From Hirsutella rhossiliensis (taxonomy: Eukaryota > Ascomycota > Sordariomycetes > Hypocreales > Ophiocordycipitaceae): 64,000 bases of DNA. Location of the stretch: the NCBI RefSeq assembly GCF_020360975.1, contig NW_025408667.1, forward strand, positions 9,920,001 to 9,984,000. Direction: 5' to 3'. The notes under the pieces were generated by a model. The model did no database searches. It saw only the letters and a program-made list of their open reading frames with translations, and was not told where the DNA came from. A program made the position numbers and the translations under genes. Shown piece after piece: positions 51,242 through 61,303 of the stretch (positions within the stretch are counted from its first letter, which is position 1; each line of letters opens with the position of its first letter).

Positions 51242-51587
51242 CTAAGCCAAACACGAAGCCTGGGCTTGGTCATGGTCAATCTTTTCCAGTGGGATGCTGC
51301 CAAGCCGGGTGGTTCGAGGGCAGCTCTTTCTTGATGCTCCCCCAGTCTGCGACGCTGTCCGGGGCTGGAGGTTTCCCGCCCGCCGTCTGTTGCTGAAAGG
51401 GGCAGTGTATGTCGTGGCATAATGCCCTGGTCGGCCAAACTGGAAACAAATGGTAACAAAGGGTTCTGAGAGTCTTAGGCCTGTCCTTGGGGAGGTCCTC
51501 GGCGTGATCCAAATGGTCTTCCACCTCCTCTGCCTCGGCCTCCCATGTTTCCTCTCTGCGCCGGAGGGTTCCACGGCGTTCCTCCAT
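51242..51587 (-). pseudogene. Broken gag-like fragment with zinc-knuckle relic
   Basis: In one minus frame (51242-51574) the peptide contains CFQFGRPGHYATTYTA, which resembles a CX2CX4HX4C knuckle with two Cys lost. In the neighbouring frame (51276-51587) an acidic N-terminal part reads EAEAEEVEDHLDHAEDLPKD. The two together would need a frameshift. Such an arrangement fits a retroelement gag (LINE or LTR type). No RT is seen nearby. The call rests on one motif and could be chance. Confidence 0.35.
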
Positions 51588-54000
51588 CTGGGGGGCCCGG
51601 GGTGGTGTTGCCGTCTTTAGATCTCAGGTTGCGTCGCAGGTGGAGTGGATTTAGGCGTATAGACGGAATTTTGGTTCTGCGGCCTGCCTAATGAGGCTAT
51701 TCACGAGGGAAAGCGAGCTCTGTTGAGAGGCTCGAAAGATGTGTTGATTGAAGTGTGAAGAGCGCGTGTGCGAGGCCAGCTGCGTTGCTGGGAGATTTCC
51801 TGGTACCATTTTCTGATTGGCTGACAGCCGCCAGTTGTGGGTCTTGCAGGTGGCAGCTGCCTGCCAACTGTCGGGTCTGAATTGCGTGATTGGTCACGTG
51901 CGGCGACTCGGAGGTGCGGGGTCCTAGGTGGATTCTTCCAGAGGAGGCACATCAAAGAGAGCATCATCCTACACACAGCTCTCTGACTCTCCCTTTTGGG
52001 CTCATCCGTCCGTCCTCATGAGGTTTCCACATTAGGCAGGCCGCAGAGCCTATACCTACAGTCGCCCGTCGCTGCCGCCGCGGCCGCAGCCGCCAGAACC
52101 AGAACCCCATGGTAAAGGGAGGGCGAACTAGTCTCAGCATCTTGAGCTCAGTCAGGCCAGGGCCTCCAACCAAGAATACGACCCGAGATTGGCTCCTCAA
52201 GCATCGACTAAGATTCAGACCTGAACCAACGCCGAGGAAGACGTAGGAGATTCATCTGTGGCTGCTTCTTCTGGCGATGCTCATCTTGCGCACTGGTCGG
52301 TGAGAGCCACCTTTTGACAAGACAGAATCAAGTCACCGATTCGTCCTTGGACAAGATGAGGGTTGAGGCGCGAGCAAGTCAGCTTGTTTTCGAGCAAAGG
52401 AGGGGACACTTGAACTTTATGATGTGGAAGTTGACAAAAACGTGTTTGGACTCGGGCCGTTTGATATCTCAGTGCAAGCAAACTGGTGCCAGAGCCAACA
52501 AGACTGGAAGACCCTTTGCCTTTTGTTTCTGGAGCGACTGGAGAGTCGAGCAAGGCGTACGGGCGCCGTGGAGACCTCTCGTCTGGCTCGGAGGAATGGT
52601 CAGTCTCGTTTCATGGAGAGTTGGAACTACTCGAACCCAAGACGACGAAGCAGACAGGCCGGCTGATGCGCACGCATGCAGGCTCGGCGTCGGCCCAGGG
52701 TACTTTAGAAGCATACGGGACGTCGACACCCGCACAGCCCGGCAGGCAAGCAGGATATTCTGGCTGCATTGACCCGTCCCAGGACATGGATGGCTGGGTG
52801 CAAGCCAGATGCAGTCCATGACGGTGGCCAGCGGAGAAAGACTGGACGGATCAAGGCGGGGGACCCATGGGCGTTGCAGCAAGCAAGTGATTCGTCGATA
52901 CGTGTGCGTGTGTATGTATGTTGGAGACGCAGAGACAGAGACATGTGCCAAGCCGATTTCCAGGCCTTGGTGCACGCGGATCGTGGAGAGGGCCAAGATG
53001 GGATGAGGCGGCGCAGGCAACAATGACTCTGGCGCCGACATCTGGGGTGGTGACAATGGGAGCTCAGCGTCGTACTCTGTCTGTCTGCAGTTGGTGGTGA
53101 GGTTGAGGACAATGCTGCTGGCGTGGCTCCACGGCAAAAGGACCCTGCTTTGGCGAGGGGCCGGGACCGAGGCCTCGCGGCGTCTGCCCGTCCACCTGTC
53201 TGTCATCATTGCCGGCCGTGATTCGCCGACGGAAATCGAGTGCATCGTCATGTCGGTGTTAGCGCACCCGCTCGCGGCAGCCATTGCCGCCCTGGCGAGA
53301 GCCGGACCGACGCCAGCTGAGAAGGTGTATATATCATATTCGCATGTACAATTTGCGGAATTCGTGACGAGAGACAGCATGGACGCGCGGGCAGGGGGCT
53401 TGGCGAGTGGCCGCGTGCTGGGCGACGTGCAGCCCAGGAGCTCGGATGGTTCCATGGCCATGTCCGTTGGGCTGCATTGGCATCTCTACAAGCCTTGTCC
53501 TAGCCAGGCACTCTTGGTGCAGAACCGAGTCCGAGCCGATGCGGGAAATGGACGACGGTTCCTGGGCTCACGGGGAGCGAACGCGGCCTGCCACGCGCCT
53601 CCTCCAGCGTGCCCGGGCGAGAGGCCGAGGCTGCCTCGTCTCACTTCCTGGCCAGAGAGTGAGAGTCGACGACGACTAAGCGACAATCAGGTTAGTATAA
53701 ATGCCCGGGGACGCCTCATCTGCGGCCGACGGCAATGCCCTCGCGGAACAATGTCTGTGTGGGCCAAGGGGCGGACTGCGGTGGGTGATGCTTCGTCACA
53801 TGGGACAGACGACGCAGTGGAAAAGCCTGTTCGCGCGGGGGACGAGGCGACGCGGTGGAGGGCAGGCAAATCGGAGAGAGAGATGGACGACCAACAAGCA
53901 GCACTTTTGATGGTTTTGGTTTAAAGACGGGGGGCCCTCGACTGTGTAGACGTTGCATCGCTGTATATACGCATGCACGTCGTCACGGCCGCCTCCAACC

Positions 54001-54035
54001 AGGACCAAGAAGGAGGACCAAGAAGGAGGACCAAG
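54001..54035 (+). repeat. 13-bp tandem repeat (AGGACCAAGAAGG)
   Basis: About 2.7 units of AGGACCAAGAAGG. A second short tandem repeat, 15 bp (GGTGCGTGCTCCTCT), twice, lies at about 54139-54168. Confidence 0.8.
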
Positions 54036-54517
54036 CATGTCAGTCAGATGTGTCCAACCACCATGGCTTGTGCAGACGGCGTCGTGTCGTTCATTGCCCG
54101 GTCGCTGATGGACAGACTGGTTACACACCAACAGCATGGTGCGTGCTCCTCTGGTGCGTGCTCCTCTGGTGCATCTGCCGTCGTCGTCGTCATGAGCAGG
54201 CAGCTCGTCCCGAGTCGGCGCTGGCATGGCCGAGCCAAGCCAACAGGCCAGTCGGCGAGCCTACAGTAAGTACTAAGCCGGCACACGGCATGCAGGCAGG
54301 ACGACACGCAGGCGGGACGCAAAACTCCGAACATGGCTTCATGCGTGGGGCCGCCGGCCGGGGACGCCCGATTCCACCCGACGATCAAGGCGATGCCCGT
54401 CGTCGCCGCATATGCGCGTGTGCAGTGCGTGCGTGCGTGGGCATGCCGTGTGTCGAACCGTCGCGGCGGCCATGGGATGTCTCGCACATGTGCATGAGCA
54501 GGCAGGCAGGGCGTGCA

Positions 54518-54560
54518 GTCTCGTCCTCGTCCTCGTCCTCGTCCTCCTCCTCCTCCTCTG
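54518..54560 (+). repeat. (GTCCTC)n / (CTC)n microsatellite
   Basis: Runs of TCGTCCTCGTCC followed by CTCCTCCTC. This produces the Ser-, Leu- or Glu/Asp-rich stretches in several chance frames. Confidence 0.9.
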
Positions 54561-54866
54561 CAGAGCCCGGGCCGCCGTCGGCCGAGGGCGGGAACCGGGG
54601 ACCGAGAAGCAGCAGCAGAGGAAGGAAGCTTTGCGACCCGACGGGCCTTTGTCGCGGCCCCAGCCTCAGCGCTACCCGGGGGGTGGATTGGGGGGGGGTC
54701 CGGCCCCAGGGTTGGGCCTCGGGGAACCAGTCCTCGCGCGTTGGCAGGTATGATGGATGATTAGGTTTTTGCGGTTGTTGGCCGGAAAGAATAAGAAGAG
54801 AGCAAGAATAAAAGTTGTGCGGCATGCCTACATTACACTGCATGCACGGACAGTACGTACAGGCCA

Positions 54867-55003
54867 TTCATTCACACACATACACACACACACGCATTCA
54901 TTCACAGATACACACACGCCATTCCTTCACACACACGCACATGGCACACACAACTCACACACTCATACACACACGCATCCACCATCCATCCACGCATCCA
55001 CCC
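54867..55003 (+). repeat. CA-rich microsatellite
   Basis: Imperfect (CA)n with TACACACA and CATTCATTCA interruptions, followed by CATCCA repeats. It gives the His-Thr runs in the chance frame 54757-55944. Confidence 0.9.
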
Positions 55004-55087
55004 AGGCGCATGCGTCCCCCCCCCTCCCTCCCTTTTCCACCACGACGGCCATCATCTTCACCACCACCCACCCGCTCACGCAACGGC

Positions 55088-55145
55088 CCTCTCCTCTCCT
55101 CTCTCCTCTCCTCTCCTCTCCTCTCCTCCTCCTTCCTCCCCCCCC
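55088..55145 (+). repeat. (CTCTC)n pyrimidine tract
   Basis: About 58 bases of CTCTCCTCTC-type pyrimidine sequence on the + strand. Such tracts are common in fungal promoters, but no gene start follows within 1 kb. Confidence 0.85.
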
Positions 55146-56406
55146 TTGCCTTTTCCGCCGCTCTGCCGCCTGGCCGTTCGTTCCCCCGACAGCCGGCCGA
55201 CCGACGACGCCTCTGCCGCCCGCCCGGCCCGCCTCGCCAATCACGCCGCAGCGGCCGACGGCGTTAAAGCCTTGGCCGCCCGCCCCTCCGCCCCGAACGG
55301 CGTTTGGCCCTGCCCGCACCGACCGGGAACTAACGGGCCACGCTTGTTTCCTTTTTGTTTCTGCCGCCCTCTGCTGTTTGTCGTGCCTCCTGTTGTGCCG
55401 CCCGTCTCGCTCTCGCTCCGTACGCTCCGTGAGGCTCTACCGTACATTCCGCGCCCCGTTGTCGTCATTTTTCTTTGTGCCGCCTCGTCTTTCACTGCAA
55501 TCTTTTGCGGGCCCTTTATTGGCCGGCTGGTCCGCCTCACCTGCAATTGACCGCTGCCGGGGGGGGGCACCCCCGTCTCGGCGATCGGCAACGGCCCATC
55601 CATCCTTGTATCGTACTTTGGAAATCCGCCAGAGAAAATGCATCCATTCGCCAGACAATGGAAAGCAAAAAAACAACGAGACACGGCAGAGTCTATTTTG
55701 GCATTGCTCTCCATCTTCCAGACCAAACCAAGCTTTTCTCCCATGCCGGCCTTGCATACACACACATACACACAGACGCCCGTCAACCTCGTTGACTTCC
55801 GCCTCGCATGCCACCCCCTCCCATCCGCCCGGGGTGATCGGCCTCGTCCACGGGGCTCCCTCTACCGGAGCTCCGCAAAGGCTGGCCACTTTCCCCCTTT
55901 TCTTCCTTTTTTTTCCCTCGTCGAGATGCGTCGGTGCTGCATAAGCTTGTAATGTACAAAAGTATGCCGGCCTCTGACACCTCCCACCTCCCCTTTTTCC
56001 CCTTTCTTCCCTCTCGACCCTGTCCTACAACACGCACATGATAATCTACATGCTGCCGCCGGCCGGCCCGTCGACTCCTATAACTTGTCTGCCTTGCCCT
56101 CTGCGTCTCATCCACTCCCGGCCTCGCTTGTTCGTCCCATCTCGTCCGCCGACACCCCCCCCGTGCCCCGTCACGCTAGCGAGCCTCGACGTCGAGCTCA
56201 AACACCTGCTATCGCCGCCCTGCTCAGGCTGACTCGGCCTTGTCCCCTTTCCGACCCTTTTGGGAGCCACGTCGTCCATGTAAGCATATCCGCCTCCCCT
56301 TGCGGACCCCTACCCTTGCTCCTTTGGGATTAGATGGCTTGGTGGCTTGTCGCCGTGGTCTATTCGAGTAACACGGGCTCACCGGTTCTCATTCCGTGGC
56401 CCAGCA

Positions 56407-56413
56407 TATAAAG
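56407..56413 (+). promoter_or_regulatory. TATA-like box upstream of the 56601 gene
   Basis: TATAAAG about 190 bases before the chosen ATG, in otherwise GC-rich sequence. Spacing would leave a 5' leader of about 160 bases. Confidence 0.45.
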
Positions 56414-56600
56414 ACTGGACGGCATGCCGTTTTCTCCAGACGTTCCATTCTGTCCCATCATCGCGTCCCCTCCTGCGTGTGTGAGCCATCTTCTAACGTC
56501 TCGCGTAGATGGGTATAGGCTCGCACCCAGCCGGACGCGCCTCGCCTTTCTGACCCGTTTTGCAGACCTCCGAAATACCCAGCCAGACCCCGACGCCAGC

Positions 56601-57137
56601 ATGGATCCGTCCGACGACCCGCGCGTCAACCGGCCCCCCATGAGCGTCGAGGCCGGCCCGTCCAGATGCCACATGGAAACGTCCTTTTACAACATCCTGC
56701 ACTCGTCAGGCTTTGCCGAATGGGCAGCGCGCGCCGAGGAGCAAAACGAAAGGCTGCGTACCGGCTCGTGGGCCCAGACCAAGGACCGTGACGCCGGCTC
56801 CTCCCCGTCGTCGGACAGCAAATCCAGCGTCGAGTCTCCCTCGTCCGTCACCACCAGCACCAGCACCAGCACCAGCACCACCCGCTCCGCCCACAGACCA
56901 TCGAAAAGAGCAAGTCGGTCGCGGAAGCTCAAAGAGGCAGAGGGGAAGCCGTCCAAGACGCGGTCGACGCGCTCCAAGCGCAGCGACACCGTGGCCGAGG
57001 AGGAGGCCGAGGAAGAGGGAGACGGAAAGGACGGCAACCCGGCAGCCAACTTCGTCGCCCACTACTCCAACTACAGCTCCATGGACGCCGAGCTCAACAT
57101 CCTGACCAAGCATCTCATGCAGCACGGAGGCTGCTAA
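56601..57137 (+). CDS. Small Ser/Thr- and charge-rich protein of unknown function (178 aa)
   Basis: Function not recognised. I chose the ATG at 56601 (context GCCAGCATGGAT) rather than 56424, because the upstream 59 codons look like leader sequence and follow a TATA-like box. The protein has an N-terminal segment of about 50 residues that may fold (METSFYNILHSSGFAEWAAR). Then comes a low-complexity middle with (Ser-Thr)n encoded by an ACCAGC repeat (about residues 80-95), a basic stretch (RPSKRASRSRKLKEAEGKPS, about 98-117), an acidic run (AEEEAEEEGDGKDG) and a more ordered C-terminus ending in LNILTKHLMQHGGC. No signal peptide or membrane span. The layout suggests a nuclear or regulatory protein, by inference only. 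No intron is visible. Confidence 0.65.
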   Translation: MDPSDDPRVNRPPMSVEAGPSRCHMETSFYNILHSSGFAEWAARAEEQNERLRTGSWAQTKDRDAGSSPSSDSKSSVESPSSVTTSTSTSTSTTRSAHRPSKRASRSRKLKEAEGKPSKTRSTRSKRSDTVAEEEAEEEGDGKDGNPAANFVAHYSNYSSMDAELNILTKHLMQHGGC

Positions 57138-58344
57138 CGGCGTCGGCCCGTCGTTCAAGCCACCGAGTCCCCGTCCGACCAGCGAACCGCCCGACCGTCT
57201 GTCGCATCTAGCGTTTGCCCCGCCTCCCGTTGAGCGTCGCCCTCCTCTTGTCCCATTTTATTTTGGCTTGTTTTTTGATTCAAATCCTTCATCATTGCGT
57301 GAAGCGGAGAATCGGCGTTGGGTGCCTTGCATTTTGTTTCTGGTGGTAAAGTCATGGTCAGACTGAGCGAGCGAGCGAGCGACTTGGGCCCGCCAATCCC
57401 CTTGCTTCGGAGGCGGCCGGGGCAGAGGATGGGGAAGCAGATCGTTTCGTCAGAGGGGGGGCAGAGTGTTTCATCAGAGGCGAAGGAGGGCGCGTCTCGG
57501 ACTGAGCGACCACGTCACGATGTAATGAATGCGAATGCTGCCATGACAAGAGTCCATGACAGGAGTCCATGACAGGAGCCTGCCGCCGAAGCATGGGAAA
57601 GCGGCCCAGCACGTCGCTCGGCGGCTCCTGCCCTTGGCCCCCCGCACGTGACGGCTTTTTCGGGCTGCTATCGCGGAGACTGGGCAATGGCCTTTCCATC
57701 TCCTGCTTGATGCGGGCGGCTAGTTGAGGCTTAGTCTAGCCGTGAGTTTGTAGGCTACGCCTGCGCCCGTTGAGATGATGTTCATGTAGCTGGTTATCGA
57801 TCGCCTTCCGTCTTTCATGCGTTGATCATAGGCTGCTGAATTCGAGACACGGGTGTAGGACCTCCAGGTTGAGCTATTGCCAAGATCCTGCAGGGCATTG
57901 ACAAGTAGGTGTGCCTGTCCCGCTCCAGAGTAAAGAACGACATAACCTGGTCGACTGGTCTTGATCGCCTGAGAATCTTCCAGGCCAGCGGTGGAAGGCA
58001 TGTCCGACAAGTCCAACGGACTGCTTGGACTGGGGAAACGAAGCAGCCCTGTTTTGCGTCTGCTGGCAGGTGCTTCTGCTTATCCTGTGCGAAATTCATT
58101 GTCTTTGTCGTCTTCGCCAACAATCCTTGACGCCTTGGTCAGTTGTTGTATCTCTTCCCTACGGCTTGTGTCTCCTAGCTTACAGCAGACTGGCTACGAT
58201 TAAACACAAATCCCTAGTCATAAATATAAACTCTTAGCCGGTAAAGCTTAAACGATAATTGTCTACTATGCCTGTTCTGTGCATGTCATATACATTGAAA
58301 AATCAGGTCTGGTTTGCATCGAAGCAACCAGCTTAGAGGATCCA
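57138..58344. other. Intergenic, no firm gene
   Basis: Contains a 13-bp tandem repeat (CCATGACAGGAGT, three units, 57541-57579) and a GAGC run (57366-57381). A minus frame at 57720-58016 (98 aa, ending TGAGVAYKLTARLSLN) has an ATG and reasonable composition but no recognised domain; I keep it as a weak candidate only. Confidence 0.4.
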
Positions 58345-58485
58345 CTCCGGGTGGTCTAGTTGGTTCATGGCGTCGGGCGTAAGCATACCCACTAAAGCGT
58401 CTGTACGCACCACACACTAACTGAATAATTAGTGTAATACGAGTTATTAACCTGAAAGTCGCGTGTTCGATTCACGCCCTGGAGA
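58345..58485 (+). tRNA. Intron-containing tRNA, probably tRNA-Tyr(GUA)
   Basis: The acceptor stem CTCCGGG (58345-58351) pairs with CCTGGAG (58478-58484), followed by discriminator A. The D arm is GTC...GGC with a GG-containing loop. The anticodon stem is TCGGG with CCTGA (58451-58455). The T arm is GCGTG-TTCGATT-CACGC (58461-58477). The A box (TGGTCTAGTTGG) and B box (GTTCGATTC, 58464-58472) are good, and a TTTTT Pol III terminator follows at about 58494. The C1:G72 pair with A73 and a GTA after the 5' anticodon stem point to tyrosine, whose tRNA usually has an intron in fungi. Taking the exon break after GTAA, the intron is about 67 nt (about 58383-58449). Oddity: only one base (C) separates the 5' stem from GTA, so U33 appears missing. 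The isotype is therefore less certain, and a pseudogene is possible. Confidence 0.7.
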
Positions 58486-59629
58486 CATCCTTACTTTTTG
58501 CATTTTAGCACAGCGGCCAGTCTATGCCTGCTCGTAAATAGTTCTTGAAATATGTTTTTGAGCTAGCAGGCGATGTAGACGACTAGGGCGTTACTCGCGA
58601 AAAAGAGTCATTAAGCCTGTCCTATCACTCGGTCTATGCGTCGGATACCAAGAGACAACATTGATCCCTTACGACTCTTCCAGCGCATCAGCTCCGGAAC
58701 CGGGGGTTGTTACCGATAGGTTGCATGGAGAAACTGGGCCAGTGCCGCGCCTGGCTTCCCTCATTGCAATAAGCCTTGGTCGCAATCGAGAGCTGGCAAT
58801 ATCAAGACCCTGGACCAACCTTTCAATATGGGCAAGGAGCAGGACCACCCAGCTCAACCTTGCCTTCTACCACGAAGGAGCTCCGGAAGCAGGTAGTGCG
58901 GCGTAGGGATGGGGCAAACGAGGCCAAACAGCGCGGGTCCTTGGGCATGAAAGAGCGATGCAATGCTGGAAATCACTGCTCAAGACAAGCCACGTCCCGT
59001 GGTGTCCCGTCGCACCGTCTCCAGGGAGAGCAGGAGTGGTACTGTAGGTATTGATCTGTTGGAACAATAGAGATTGTCTGCTGTCGAGGAAACCGGCCGG
59101 GGCACTCGCGGGCCAGCTGCCCACCGTGAGTGATTCACCGCGCCAGCCCAGCCCGGTTATTAAAGACTTCCTTCCTCTGCAGAAGAGATCACCTCTCTCT
59201 CCTTGGACATCCTCCACACGGCTTCATTTCCTTGTTGTTCCGCTCTGCTGCTCCCTTGGCCATCAGCAGCAACATAGTCAGCAGCAGCCATGACCGAGCC
59301 GGCCGCAGACGCCTCCCTTAGAGGAAGGATCAAGCTGCATACACTGCACGCGCACGCATGCACGGTTAGCCCGACGGGCCGCACAGCAACTGGTAGCAAC
59401 ACCAGACCGTGCCCGCGTGCGGCGGGGATCACCGCACAATCACCTTTTCCGCCAGAGACCGTCGACGATCCAACGACCATGTCTCTGACGCGCCCGAACG
59501 CTGCGGCCGTGCCTGAGCCGTCGCCGATGGTGACGCAGGACTTCATCAGCAGACAGACCTGCCGACTGGAGACGTCCGACCCGGTGTTCCTGCCGCCGCC
59601 TCTTGGCGCCCGTCTCCCACGGTGCCAGT
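58486..59629. other. Intergenic, no firm gene
   Basis: Frames exist on both strands (58661-58906 +, 58867-59217 -, 59160-59840 -, 59290-59721 +) but none shows a domain or a clear exon structure. The 59160-59840 minus frame overlaps the better candidate exon at 59630-60028 in another frame. Confidence 0.35.
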
Positions 59630-60028
59630 TCATGCATGGTCCGCTGAGCCGACCAGGTCCGCGGCCCGACCACCGGCGACCGGGGGTGTGCCGGCGGCAG
59701 CCTCTCCAAGTAGCGTGTTGAGACACCCGTCGCCGGATCGTATGATCGCATTCTGCTCCTCCTTGGACAAAGAACGGAACTCCTGTTCGCCGTCTAGGAC
59801 CCGGGCGAGCTCGGCGGGCCCGGCTTGGGACTCGAGCCATGCGGTGTCCTCCATGGACATGTCGGGATCCAGGCGCCCGAGCTCTCGCTGCAGTTCCCGG
59901 AGGATGGCCTTGTCCTCGTCCGTCTTGGCGGCCGCGTCGTGATCGACCTGTCTTGGGGTTTTAGGGGGTTCTGGAGACGCCCCAGCCGAAGACAACCAGC
60001 CTTCAACGCCTTGGCCTCCGACCCCCAA
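59630..60028 (-). CDS. Candidate coding exon, acidic hypothetical protein (partial)
   Basis: No function recognised. The minus frame encodes a stretch that looks genuinely protein-like and helical (DEDKAILRELQRELGRLDPD, then a Leu/Glu-rich segment with FRSLSKEEQNAII), unlike the surrounding noise. Codons end mainly in G or C. The open frame has no ATG before about codon 57 (its first codon is TTG), so an upstream exon beyond 60028 is likely. The acidic segment DEELWGSEAKALKAG in a neighbouring frame (near 60000-60048) may belong to it. It ends at a TGA. It may be one exon of a spliced gene or a gene relic. Confidence 0.35.
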   Translation of the reverse strand: MGVGGQGVEGWLSSAGASPEPPKTPRQVDHDAAAKTDEDKAILRELQRELGRLDPDMSMEDTAWLESQAGPAELARVLDGEQEFRSLSKEEQNAIIRSGDGCLNTLLGEAAAGTPPVAGGRAADLVGSADHA

Positions 60029-60048
60029 AGCTCCTCGTCAACCGTCAA

Positions 60049-61303
60049 CGGAGCAAACGGTAGACGCCAAGCCTCTCACCGAGCACCCTGCAAACCTCTC
60101 AAGCCCAGCCGGTCAACCGGCCTGTTCCCATCAAACGAACGAGCAGCCTTGACGACACGCACCAGTCATGCAATCGCCAGAGACGGTTACGCTTCCCGGC
60201 CAGCGGTCGGCAGCCGGATTTCCAGGCCCACCGTCCAGCCTTTCTAGGCCACACCCGAGACAGGGCAGATGGCGCAGATGGCCTGTCATTTAGAAATGTC
60301 AACGGTTTCCGATGCGGTCTGGCAACGTACCTTGCGCCGACAGACCTGGCACCTAGTTCGTCCAGGACTCGTCACTAGAAAGAGGCCGGCGATATCGGTG
60401 GAAGGGAATGGGAATGAGAATGATGTGATTGGTGGCTGTAAAGAGGTCGGGTCTGGCGACAGCATCACTGGCGCGTGTTATCAAGCAGCTCAGGGCTGCA
60501 ATTTGCTCAAGCAAGCGGCTTCGTCGGGATGGAAGCGGCGTGAGCTCTTGGCCATCTTTGCTCGTTTCAACCAGTCAATCCAGGCTTTCTCGTCCAACGA
60601 GGTCCAATGGTGAATGCGTCAAACGTCGCGGTTATTTGCCCGCCTGCCCGCTTGTTCGACTGACTGCTCGACCGACTGCTCGACCGACTGGCCACTCGGC
60701 TGTCTGCTGTGCCCACCTGGTTGCTACAGCATGCCCGCGTTCCTACCATCATAGGCTTCAATCCAAATAGCAGCCGACGGCGAATGCGCGCAGGGAATGG
60801 AGGGCCATATGCGCGCTACCGACCCATGTCTACTCAGTCTTGGGCAAACCAGAGTATTCATTCATAATGACCGTGCCTTTATTTCCTCTTGGAATCCTGG
60901 GCCTTGCATTACAGCCCCTACCCTAAGACAAAAGGCCATCTCCACCTCATCGCGACGTGCGCAGTCCTCCTGTGACTGACTCGCATCCCAGCAACTTTTG
61001 ATCATATGGTCTCCATATCATGTCGCTTTGCCGGCAGGCCAAACGGCGAGGCCGCATCGCAAGCCATCGAGCCCGGGTATCTGCGTCCACCAAAGGGGGA
61101 AAAGAGAAGCAAAAGCCAAGAGCAGAGCGGGCGTCAGGCGTCACCCGGCATCAAACCGCCCTCCCAAATAACGCCAAGCGCCCAAATACCACGGCCAGTA
61201 TACCAAACTCCCACACTAAACTCCGTCGCTACAAGTTGCCATGTCACATAAGCGTCTCCGATCTGGCGGCCGAGGTATAGACATTGCCGGGCGCATCCGT
61301 CAC
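60049..61303. other. Intergenic / 3' flank of the transporter gene
   Basis: No convincing gene. A 12-bp tandem repeat (GACTGCTCGACC) lies at about 60658-60690. The frames at 60269-60613 (+) and 60429-60770 (+) have no domain and overlap each other. Confidence 0.4.

Larger units (their letters stand above)
51601..56400. other. Long GC-rich stretch without a convincing gene
   Basis: Several long frames overlap on both strands (for example 52469-53461 minus, 53091-53924 plus, 53855-54760 plus, 54757-55944 plus). They lack recognisable domains, are compositionally odd (His/Thr, Pro/Ser or Arg runs from microsatellites) and contradict each other, so none is called. A spliced or non-coding transcript, or the long upstream region of the 56601 gene, remains possible. 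A 17-bp inverted pair lies at 51677-51693 and 52030-52046. Confidence 0.5.

Noticed and set aside
52469..53461. 330-codon minus-strand frame
   Set aside because: Overlaps equally long frames on the other strand, has no domain and no regular composition. GC-rich DNA with few stops explains it.
53091..53924. 277-codon plus-strand frame
   Set aside because: No recognisable motif. It conflicts with the minus frames and ends in a low-complexity tail.
54757..55944. 395-codon plus-strand frame rich in His/Thr and Pro/Ser
   Set aside because: Its sequence is a translation of CA, CATC and CTCTC microsatellites followed by GC-rich noise.
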